DNA of 64,000 nucleotides from Eustoma russellianum (taxonomy: Eukaryota; Streptophyta; Magnoliopsida; Gentianales; Gentianaceae): the NCBI GenBank assembly GCA_036186865.1, contig AP025067.1:19614055-19678054 (forward strand), in the 5' to 3' direction. Position numbers and translations under genes: made by a program. Positions 32,028 to 42,490 of this stretch are shown piece after piece; within the stretch, counting starts at the first letter, position 1; each line of letters begins with the position of its first letter. Below the pieces are notes generated by a model that did not search any database, was not told where the DNA came from, and was given only the letters and a program-made list of their open reading frames with translations.

Positions 32028-35000
32028 TGTAGGATCTGCAAGGCACCACTAGAAGGGGGGGGGGGGTTGAATAGGTGGTGCGGAAAATATGGTTTTTAAA
32101 ATTTCTTTAAACCTAACCAATTCAAGTTCTGAAAACAGATTCTGTTTTCAGGACCAGTTTTAAAACGTTTTAAAAACTAGGTTAGAGGTCTCCAAAAATT
32201 ATGAAATTTTGAGAGAACTTAGCCTCAGATGTTGTGAGGGTCCCCTAAAAATTTCAAATCAAAATTCAACCTTTAACCCCTTCAAAAACCGTTGGCACTC
32301 AGATTGTGCAAATCTGCCAGAAACGGTAGATGGTTTTGAAAAATTAATTCCTATTTGTGTGAATGTCCAAATGATCTGAAAATTTGACCAATAACTCCTC
32401 ACACACTATATTACAATGGGTTGAAACAGTTTTTGAAAATTCTTTTGGGAAGTAGGTCAAATACACCCAAAGTCTCAACCTTTGCAAGTCTGAAAATCAG
32501 ACTGCACTAGTCTCAGAACTTTTGATGTTTGACTGACCTATACTTGTCCAAAAGGGTTGAAACTTGTGCCAAATTAACCCTAGAACGTTTATGTATGTTT
32601 CTGGAAATTTTTATAATTTTTAGAAAACGTTTACTATTTTTGCGAACGTGAACAATATGAGTAAACAGCGCAGAAACTGAAACGTAAATGCAGAAAGTAA
32701 ATTGCACCAAGAATTTTATACTGGTTCGGTTATAAACAACCTACTCCAATCTTCAAGGAACACCTTCCTTGGTTCACACTAATTTCACACACGCAGTACA
32801 CCTTACCGCAGGGTTGATAGAGTTACACCTTAACTCCAACCCTTTACAAACCTTGTATTGTGAGTACAATTTGCACGAACACCACCACCTCGCTAGAATG
32901 AAGATTGATCACACCTTGATCAATCTTGTACAATGATGAATGAATGGTGGTTTCTATGAAGCCTATTCAAGGATGAAAGAAGTAAAGTACAATAGGCTTT
33001 TTACAAGAAGAAGAAAGAAAGAAAGTGTAGGAGAAGAAAGCTTTTGCACTTTGATCACTTTTGAATATGATTCTTGGTGTTGCTTTTGTTTGTTCTTCTC
33101 TTCTTCCCTTATAGGTCCAGGCCGTCCCCCTTAAGTCACTCCCCCCTCTTGAAAATTTCCTTTTAATTGCTTGGGAGGGTGTGAGACATCATGGTGACAA
33201 AGTTTTGCTTGCTTGGCATCATTCCATTGGACCATCATTTAGTCATTGCTTACTTGGCACCTTTTGATTGGCTCATTGTTGTCATCATTTGATGACATGG
33301 ATATTCTGAAAAAAACACTTTAAACATGTGCCAAATAATCAATTATTAAATCATGCCAAAATAGTCACAATATGTCATAAAGTTTGAGACACAAAAATAT
33401 CTCTTTCCAACCTAGTCAAAATCGGCCATAAGGTATATTTTCAATGCTAAAATTTTCAGCATTAACCACATGTGATAAATCAATATTTCTTCCATTTTTC
33501 TTTGAATTTCTTCCATAAAAATACATTCAATATTTAAGGCAAGTCTTGCTACAAGATTGAGAATGAATTTGGACACCAAGGAGGGTGAAATTCGGCCATA
33601 ACACCTTCTCACACATGCTGAAAAATTTCAGCATGTGTGATATAAAGAATATCACACTTAAGACAATTCAAATCATTTCCATAACTCATTTGATTTATTC
33701 CTTAATGCAAAATTAACAAAATATATTCCTTAAGCCTTAAGAATTCGGCCATTAAGGTGTGTGACATGCTGAAATTTTCAGCATGTGACATAAGAGAGGT
33801 GTATGTTGAAAACTTACCTTTTGTAGCTTCTCCCTTTGATTCATCAACATTGTATGATTGATTCTTGACCAATCAACATGCCAACAAGGCTCCACATGTG
33901 CTCCATCTCAGCTAGGGTGACGTTTAAGTGTGTATATGCATGTGCTGAAATTTATTTTTGCTAACTTTGAAAAATAGTGCATATTTAATATTACACACAT
34001 GTAATATTCCAATCAGCCCTTAATTTAATTTTCCAGAACACTTTAAGATGTATATTATATGTAAAAAGTGTCTAGATACGTGCCACATCATGTTCAAGAA
34101 AAACGTTCCATGTCAAGTGCGTAGAAAACCGAATTTTCGATATTTATCGATTGCCCGATTTTTCTCTAATTTAAATTCCAACTTTTGCACATGCTATATA
34201 TATTATGTTATACATAATATATATAATATATACTTTAATTTTCAGCACTTGGCTGATTTAAAGTGGTACCATAAACATGTGACAAAAATAAAATTGGAAT
34301 CTTCACATTTTGGCCTAAATGTGGGGTGATTTGTGTGTGCCAACATGGAAAGTATTTTTGTCTCAATGTACAGTGTATGGCACGAAATTTTTGATAAATT
34401 TTGATGTATATGGGCTGGCCATTTATTTATGGCAAGTACGTGACACGTTGGCGAAGTTTCGGTATCGCCCGATACGACAAATTTCGGTTTAGAACCTTTT
34501 ATCGTGTCGTATTTAATTTGTCATCACCATATCTTATATCATATGATATAAGATCTGAATATACTCATAAATATGAGTTAAGTATAGTGGTGTGACGTAA
34601 ACGTACGTTCGTAAGATATATAACGTGTCGATAGTACTTTGGAATAAATGTGTATGTGCCTTTTAAAAAAAATCTGAAAATATATATATATTATGTATAT
34701 ATGGCGTGTGAAATGATGTGGGGAGGAGGAGAGAACTTTCCTTCCATAGCTATGTTGCCTTCATGTCTTTTCCAAATGCATCTTCCTTTAATGAACTACT
34801 TAGTTTATTAAACTAAGTACTTCACTTAATGAACTACTTTAGTTCATTAATTGTGGCACCTGAAAATAGTATAAACTCAACAAATGTTCGCCATATGATG
34901 TAAGCTTTATAGCTTCATGGCTCGTTAGTACGGCAACATAATATATAAGCTAAATAAGGCAAGTTATCATGCATACATGTACACTTGTGTATATATATAT

Positions 35001-35076
35001 ATATCCACGTTAATATATATATATATATATTCAAATTTCTTTATTTTGAAATCACTCAAACCCTCATATTTCTACA
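32028..35076 (-). repeat. LTR3 (5' LTR of copy 2)
   Basis: 3049 bp, TG...CA, with a 12-G tract. It carries a few private changes (near 32749, 33450, 33832, 33982 and 34035) against LTR1 and LTR2. It is followed by the GGCAC target duplication. Confidence 0.92.
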
Positions 35077-35081
35077 GGCAC
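35077..35081. repeat. Right 5-bp target duplication of the tandem copia array
   Basis: GGCAC, identical to 15126-15130. Confidence 0.9.
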
Positions 35082-35550
35082 ATGTACACAACTGCATCAA
35101 AATTGGTAGCTAAATGAACTGTCGGTCGACTAACACGCCAAAGTTTTTTGAATTCGGAAACGTGTATTCTAGCAATAAAGTGCAATCAGTAGTGAGTTTT
35201 TGTCCCTAAACTTCAATTTCTTTCCAGTAGTTTTATATTATGCCGGGAGTAAACAGTGACATTCTATTAGTTATTATATAAACAATATAAAATTGACATG
35301 TAAAGAAGAAATAATATATCATTTAGGTAATTGCATGAAATGCAGAGGGTCTGCCGTCTACATATCACTCTTTTATTGATTATGAAGTAACTAGTAGAAC
35401 GTTATATAGTTTTTCTTGACTTTAAAATGTTGTATTTTCATTTCTATTTAACATTCAAATCTGGAATGAAAGTATTGATTAATTTTTACCTGAATCATGT
35501 TCTAAAAAAATGTTTTACCTAAATGATTAAGTTTGAGTCTTTAAGACAAG
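35082..35550. other. Non-repeated flank, nothing recognised
   Basis: AT-rich sequence continuing the target locus of the tandem array. No coding region or element end is visible. Confidence 0.4.
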
Positions 35551-35654
35551 TGTTATGTTTAGGTTTGAATGATTTTAAAAGCATGATTTTGTAAAGAGTT
35601 AAAATATTGATGAAACACAAAAACATATCAGGAAGTAACATCGATGTCTCAAAT

Positions 35655-35925
35655 TGAAACACATCGACCGATCGATATATACATAAATCTCTCAGAAGAG
35701 ACATAGATCGATGTATATAGAGATCAAAACTTAAAACCAGTTAGAAGACACCGATATCTCAACCAGAAATATATAGATCGATCGATGTTACATCATACTC
35801 CATATGGATCGATCGAAGTTCACATCATTCCCTACATGGATCGATCGATGTAAGACAGATTAAAACTAAAACTACACTATGGACCTCGATCTCTTAAACA
35901 AAACAACATCGATCGATCGATATAT
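35655..35925. repeat. Array of TCGATCGA palindromes in the LTR
   Basis: At least six copies of GATCGAT/TCGATCGA (near 35668, 35708, 35775, 35808, 35840, 35912), each in a similar setting with ACATC or ATATAC words. The corresponding part of the 3' LTR (40250-40560) has the same array with many sites changed to TTGATTGA. Confidence 0.75.
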
Positions 35926-36096
35926 ACATCAGTCTCTAAATTTAAGACATAGTCATCGGTGTCAATATAATTTGAGATAATTTATTTAATATGTGATAAG
36001 TATGCAAACACTTTTATTACACATTATTTCCTTCACATATGATAAGCTTGTGCATACATCTCAAATATGTTCATCATGATTTTATGCTTGAACTTC

Positions 36097-36097
<1 letters not shown>

Positions 36098-36164
<67 letters not shown>
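36098..36164. repeat. (AT)n microsatellite
   Basis: About 65 bp of pure AT repeat inside the 5' LTR. The matching place in the 3' LTR (near 40685) has only a few AT units. Confidence 0.95.
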
Positions 36165-37195
36165 TTGTATCACTAACTTGGCAAGAAAGTTTTGTCTACT
36201 TACCACATAGGCAAAAGAGCATTTTTGAGTTCTGTAGGACAATATCTCATGAAAGTTGTATAAGGACAAAAGGTCAAAAAGATGTAGAATCAGTTACAAG
36301 CTTATTTGACATAATTGGTTCTCAAGGGCATTTCAGCCATTTTGGAGACAAGGGTATTTTGATCATTTATACAAGCTTATTTTTTGTGTAATGCTAACAT
36401 GTTTACTATATGAATTTCTTATATATGTTGTTCATGGCAGTCATGGTCTTCATAAATTATATATGAACCATATCCTCTATGGATTTCAGTTTTCGCGAAA
36501 TTCACATTATTAATGTGTGATATTTATTCTGTCATACTATATGGTCTTTATGGTATTCTTATATACATTATTATTGGCTTCTCCACTATTATTTGTAACA
36601 GAATATTGGCCATATTATTGAACAAAAACCGGCCGCACTTGAATGAGAGAAAAGGGAAAGTAGTTTGGATCAAGTGGTGATAATTACATTGCAGTCTGTT
36701 CTCACCATTATCCAGTCGTTGGTATCAGATTTTCTACTTATTTTAAAACATCGAAAACGTGCATATATGTATTTGTGAGGTGGAAAAATCAAATTTTAAG
36801 ATATATGCAAGGCTACACCACATGGACCAACAAAAAAACTCCAAGATGATTTGTTGGCAATGAGTTACACACTTGGCATATAAGGTGGCATGTGTCTCGT
36901 TTTTGGAAGCCAAAATACAGCTGAATTGGTCAGATCTTATCATTCCAAGTTGTTATTGTGGTTGATCAAAAGGTGGAGAAAAAAAATGGCTATCCAAACT
37001 ACTTGATTTTACAAAAATCTTATGCTTAGATTTTCAGCCATAAAGAAAGGAGATGGGATGTTCCAATCAAGTGTATTGAACGTGCCAACTATACAAGGTG
37101 GTGAGGTGTTCATGCAATCAATTGAAGACAAGTAAGATTGATGACATTGAAGGTGACATGTGGGCATCATAATCATCATAAAGGCTGCTCACACC

Positions 37196-37204
37196 TATAA
37201 ATAG
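37196..37204 (+). promoter_or_regulatory. TATA box of the old copia 5' LTR
   Basis: TATAAATAG in the setting CACACCTATAAATAGGAG. The 3' LTR has TATAAATAT at 48224-48232 in the same setting. Conservation in both LTRs supports a promoter role when the element was active. Confidence 0.6.
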
Positions 37205-38064
37205 GAGTAGAATTAAAGAAGGAAGATGCACCTTGAACTCTGTTCTTTCTTACTTCTTCTTCTTGTCCATTCTTGTTCTTCATTCTTGGAGCTGAGTTGC
37301 AGTTTTGAGTTGTCATTTTGCTGCAATTACACCTCCTTTGTTCATAAAAGTTGTAATTGATTAGCTATTCTATAAGGCTACATCAATAGGTGGTAAAGTG
37401 TTTACATATTTAAGGTGCTAAGATTAAGTCTTGATTAGGGCTAATGCATAACCCAAGAATCTAGTACTTGTAAGGTGTAAGATGCTCATTTGATAGTGAA
37501 AATCTAAGAAAAAAGGTGTTTCTTGGGACTGGGTAGGTCACATTGATCGAACCAGCATAATTCTTTGTGTTCTTGTCTTCATTACTTTTCATCCTCTTTT
37601 TCACAATTTCAGTGCTCAATTTTACACGATAATTTAAAATAGTAAAACATCTTTAATATTCTTGATTGTGGTGGCAATAAAATTCTGGCTGTTAGTTTTT
37701 ATTTAAAACAAGAATCTTTGAATTTGAGCAAAGAAAAGTTAGTCATTTAGTCTTGAGAAGATTATTACTCTATTCTGCCAATAGATTGACCAGTCTTCAA
37801 GAAACATGCATTTCTAATCTTATTGAATATAGTTTCTTCTCAAGGCCTCTTAAAAACATAAACTAGGCTTTCTAAGGCTTAGTTTGGTACAATAATCAAT
37901 CATTTCAACCAAGTACACAAAATGTTATAGTCTTTCAAAGGTTGCTAAATATCTGTCAAATTCTGTTCTGTCTGACCACTTGAAGTTTTATACTTGTTTG
38001 AAGGGTTAAAAGTTCTTAATTTTTGCTTATTTTTGGATAGACTAAGTTTAACACTTTGAAGTTC

Positions 38065-39950
38065 ATTTCTGGAAAGTTTCATAATTTGTTGAATTGTGTG
38101 CTGAGAATTATGATTTTTTCAAAAACAAGTACTGATTATGAACTTGAAGTACTTGAGCGCTTAGGAACTATTGATCAAGAAAATGTTCAAATAGAAGAAT
38201 ATGAAGCCTATTTGAAAGATGTTTCAATAGAATATAAAAAATTACATACAGATGATATTTTTTGAATAAGAACAAAGAAAACCTAATCAACTCAGCAATT
38301 GGTGGCATATTAAAGATAAACATAAGCATCCCAAAGAGTTAATAATAGGTGATATCAATCAAAGAATAAGAATACATAGGAATATCAACCGAGTTGATTA
38401 TGTCGAGTGGCATGCATGATTCTCCCACATTAGACCCAAAAATGTCAAGGAAGTTTTAAATGATTCATTTTCGATGAATGTTATGCATAAAGAACTAAGT
38501 CAATTTACTAGAAATGATGTATGAGATTTAGTACGAAAATCTGAAAATAGAACCATAACAGGTACTAAGTGGGTATTTAACAGTAAAATGAATGAAAAAT
38601 AAAATATAGTATGCAATAAGGCTAGGCTATTTGCATAAGGGTATAATCAACAAGAGGATATAGATTATGAAGAAACGTTTACACCTGTTGTACGACTAGA
38701 AGCTTCTAGACTAGTATTAGCCATTGCTAGTTTGAGGAACATCAAACTATTTCAAATGAATATTAAAAGTGCTTTCTTAAATGGGTTCATATAAGAAGAA
38801 GTTTTTGTAAAACAACCCATAGGATTTGAAGATCCAAAACATCCTAACTATGTATTCAAGCTCGAGAAAGCTTTGTGTGGTTTAAATCAAGCTCTAAGAG
38901 CTTTGTATGATAGATTCGCGAATTTTCTTACTGCAAATAATTATATAAGAGGAAACATAGATAATACTTTATTTCTAAAAAGAAAAGAAAATGATCTACT
39001 CATAGTGCAAATTTATGTAGATGATATTTTTTGGTTCAACTAATCCTACTTTAGTAAAAGAATTTGAAGATTGTATGAAATCTGAATTTGAAATTTCAAT
39101 GGTAGGAGAACTCAACTATTTCATAGGATTATAAATAAAACAAACTCCCCATGGAATCCATATTAGTCAAATCAAATGTATAAATGACATGACTAAAAAA
39201 TTTGGATTTGAAGAATTAATACCTCCAACTCCTCCCAAGAGTGTTAGTACAAAATTAGACAAAGACCAAAATAGAAAACTTTTGATGCCACAATATATAG
39301 GTCAATGATACAGTCTTTATTGTACTTGACCGCATCAAGACCAAATATAATATTCGGTGTGTGTATGTGTGCTAGGTTTCAATCATGTCCTAAGTCATAC
39401 TACAATGCAATGAAAAAGATTTTTAGATATATTAAACATACACCTTATTTAGGACTGTGGTATGATAGAAACACCCCACTAGAACTACATACCAATAGTG
39501 ATGCTGACTGTGGTGGGTGTAAGATACATAAAAATCAACTAGCGGAATATGTCAGTTCATAGGAACTAATCTAGTCTCTTGGTTCTCAAACAAACAAGAA
39601 AGTGTAGCCTTTCCACCACCAAAGCAGAGTATATAGCTTTAAGTCTATGTTGCATGGAATTACTCTGGTTAATACAACAACTTTGTGATTTTGGCATTAT
39701 GGTGAATTAGATTCTAATTTTCTACAATAGCACTAGTGCAATCAATCTTTCTCAGAATCTAGTACATCATTTTAAAACCAAACACATAGAAGGTAGGCAC
39801 CATTTCTTACGAGATCATGTTCAAGAATGAAACACTAGACCACGTAAGAACTGATAACCAAGTTGTAGATATATTTACACAACCCCTAACTCAAGCAACC
39901 TTCGAGGCCTATGAGACAAGTTAGGAATGCTATCTTATGATACAATAGCA
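38065..39950 (+). pseudogene. Copia Pol remnant (RT and RNase H), many stops
   Basis: Translation in shifting frames follows the young Sirevirus Pol of this window. It runs from the linker before RT (about 38300) through GTKWVFNSKMNE, LFQMNIKSAFLNGFI, IYVDDI (about 39015), GELNYFIGL and HISQIK to RNase H parts (SDADCGGC, KAEYIALSLC) up to about 39905. I count many in-frame TAG, TAA and TGA codons and several shifts. Gag, protease and integrase are absent between the 5' LTR end and this point, so there was a large internal deletion. Confidence 0.85.
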
Positions 39951-39974
39951 TGATTTTATCTTTTGCATGATTTG

Positions 39975-40171
39975 CAAAATAAAGAGGGAGAAAAAATCAT
40001 GATTTTTTTAATAGCAGCAATTTGAGGGGGGGTAATAAAAAACATAGATTGATTACACATATCTTTAAAGATTTAAAACAAGTAGTGAGATAAGTACAAA
40101 ACTTATAAGTGGTAAGGGTATGTGTTTAAAATCATGTAAGGTTATTTTGAAAATCATTCAAAAAGGCCAAA
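39975..40171 (+). other. Decayed polypurine region of the old copia element
   Basis: AAAGAGGGAGAAAAAATC (about 39983) and TTTGAGGGGGGGTAATAA (about 40021) look like remnants of repeated polypurine tracts. CATTCAAAAAGGCCAAA just before 40172 occupies the place of the LTR-proximal tract. Confidence 0.5.
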
Positions 40172-40960
40172 TATTATGTATAGGTTTGAATGATTTTAAA
40201 AGCATGATTTTGTTAAGTATTTTGATAAACACAAAAAACATATAAGGAAGTAACATCAAATGATCGATGCATACATCAGTCTCTCAGAAGAGACATAGAT
40301 TGATCAATGTAACTGAAAACCTACTGGAAGACATCGATCTCTCAACCTGAAACACATAGACCGATCAATCTCACATCATACCCTATATGGATTGATTGAA
40401 GTGCACATCATTCCCTACATCGATTAATCAATGTAGGACAGATTAAAACTAAAACCACACTGTGAGACATCGATCTCGCAAACAAAGCAACATCGATCGA
40501 TTGATGTATACATCAGTCTTTAAATTTGAGACATAGATCGATTGATGTCAGTATAATTTGAGATAATTTTTTTAATATGTGATAAGTATGTAAGCATTTT
40601 ATTTACACATCATTTGCTTTACATATGATAAGTTTTTGTAGACAACTCGCATATGTTCATCATGACTCTAAGCTTTAACTTGGTATATATATTGTTGTAT
40701 CACTATCCTGCCAAGGAAGTTTTGACCACTTACCACAAGGTCAAAAGAGTATGTTTGAGTTTTGTAGGGCCATATCTCATTTAGGTTATATAAGGACAAA
40801 AAGAACACAATGATGTAGTATCAATTACAAGCTTACATGGTTCTCAAGGAGATTTTGGTCATTTTGAAGACAAAGACATTTTGGTCATTTGCACAAACTT
40901 ATTTTTTGTGTAATGCTAAAATGTTTACTCTATAGGGTTCTTATATATGGTGTTCATGGT

Positions 40961-41026
<66 letters not shown>

Positions 41027-41052
41027 GTGTGTGTGTGTGTGTGTGTGTGTGT
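40172..41052 (+). repeat. 3' LTR of the old copia element, part 1
   Basis: This matches the 5' LTR from its first base up to the word CATGGTCTT. It then runs into (AT)n (about 40963-41024) and (GT)n (41026-41052), where LINE 2 is inserted. It resumes at about 47541. Confidence 0.75.
40963..41052. repeat. (AT)n-(GT)n compound microsatellite at the LINE 2 insertion
   Basis: About 60 bp of AT repeat followed by about 26 bp of GT repeat. GT repeat reappears at 47164 directly after the LINE 2 A-tract, consistent with a target duplication of repeat sequence. Confidence 0.9.
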
Positions 41053-41248
41053 ATACATGTATACATGGAAATGGCATTCACAGGCGATCATAGGCGATCA
41101 CAGGCGATAGCGGCGTGAGCCGCCGCCGCCGCCGGGAAACTTCTCGTGCTACGATTCTGACATCACGCAGTTCATTATTTGCAATCCTAAACTTTTATCG
41201 CTGTTGATTTTTATAGAAAGTTCCAGTCTTTTTCTCTTTTGCGATCAC

Positions 41249-42490
41249 ATGACAGCCGCACCCTCCTTCGCCGCAGTTGTTTCCAGAGCGCAATCCTCGT
41301 GCAACATCGCCATTTCTCCGAAGACAGTATCACGTTACAAAGGTATCCCCTTGATATCATTTCCGGACTCTGAGATTGATGCCCTTGCTGCTCCTTTCAA
41401 ATACTCTTTGGTTGGTACTTTTTGGTATGGCCGCCCCCCATTGAAAATTATCCGTGAAGTTTTTGAGATGATAGGATTTCACCATGATTTGAGAATCACC
41501 CTAATCGATCAAACGCACATTTTGTTAAATTTTCACAATGAAGCGGATTATCTACGTTGTTTCTATAGACGTTCATGGCATATTTCGGGTTGCCATATGC
41601 GCATAACCAAATAGACGGTTGATTTCGATCCTACAGATGACGTCCCTATTGTCCCTATTTGGGTTGCATTTCCTGGTCTTCCAATTCATTTGCATCGTCG
41701 TGAAGCATTATTCGAGATTGTTCGGCCTATTGGTTCGCCCATCAAGTTGGACGTGGCTACATCCGACGGGCTGAGGCCATCCGTCGCTCGAATTTGTGTT
41801 GAGGTGGATGTTTCTCAGGAACTCCCATAGAAGATTTATGTGCAGGCAAAGAATAGATATATACTGCAGCCGGTAATATATGAGGATCTCCCAATGTTTT
41901 GCACTACATGCCGCCGTTTGGGACATGCACCCGGGGCATGTGCTACCACATCTGCCTCGTCTATTCCACCACCACCACCGCCTCCTCCACCTCGTCCAAA
42001 ATCTCAACGTTGGACACCCGTCAAGAAGAAGCCAGTTGCTGAGCCATAAATAGCTGGTCCATCCTCTACGGAACCAGTACAGGATCACCCGAATGCCCCA
42101 TCTACTGAGACCGAAATTATACAGGAGAATGACGATGACACTCAAGCAGAGATATTCTGTGATGCCACCGAACCACCACTCCAGACTAATCCGGTACAAT
42201 CTGGATTTGGTCATTCATCGGACACGGAATTACCTCATGAGGATACAGCTGCGGATTTAACGACTGTGCCAGATGAAGTAGTTCGCCGTATGCAGTTAAT
42301 CCCCCCATCTCCAGATGACGAGATCTTGATCTCGCGCCTATAGGAGCCACCAGAGGAGGCTGAGTTTATACCAGTGGTCCCTCATCGGAAACGTCATGCA
42401 CGGAAGGATTTACCACCATTGCCGCCATCCACCATACTCACAGGAAGTGCGTCACATATTTTGCAGGGAAGTGCCTCCACTCTTTCTTAA
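41249..42490 (+). pseudogene. LINE 2 ORF1 (DUF4283 and CCHC type), four stops
   Basis: One reading frame can be followed from MTAAPSFAAVVSRAQ to a terminal TAA at 42488-42490, broken only by TAG at 41612, TAG at 41828, TAA at 42047 and TAG at 42341. The N-terminal part (WYGRPPLKIIREVFEMIG, then VPIWVAFPGLPIHL) matches DUF4283-type LINE ORF1. A knuckle MFCTTCRRLGHAPGAC (near 41897-41940) and a proline run follow. All four stops are one C-to-T step from Gln codons. The terminal TAA overlaps the ORF2 ATG by one base. Confidence 0.85.

Larger units (their letters stand above)
15131..35076 (-). mobile_element. Tandem Sirevirus-like Ty1/copia array: 3 LTRs, 2 internal regions
   Basis: On the minus strand the order is LTR3 (5'), internal copy 2, LTR2 shared, internal copy 1, LTR1 (3'). 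One GGCAC duplication flanks the whole array. Lineage evidence is a large Gag with a knuckle followed by coiled coil, copia order protease-integrase-RT-RNase H, an initiator-Met primer site, and a cluster of repeated polypurine tracts before each 3' LTR, a known Sirevirus trait. LTRs of 3.05 kb are long for the group. LTRs and internals differ by only a few bases, so the insertion and duplication are recent. Confidence 0.93.
35551..37893 (+). repeat. 5' LTR of an old copia element
   Basis: The sequence starting TGTTATGTTTAGG recurs, diverged, at 40172 onwards and after a LINE insertion at 47541-48823. Shared landmarks include the TCGATCGA array, GTAATGCTAACATGTTTACT, TGGTATTCTTATATACATTATT, a CCTATAAATA promoter and CAATAGGTGGTAAAGTG. 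The right end is placed near 37893, where similarity to the other copy is lost, so it is approximate. It holds an (AT)n run at about 36098-36164. Confidence 0.75.

Noticed and set aside
36033..36269. Frame translating the (AT)n run near 36.1 kb (and a similar one near 40.9 kb)
   Set aside because: Pure microsatellite translation (Ile-Tyr repeats).
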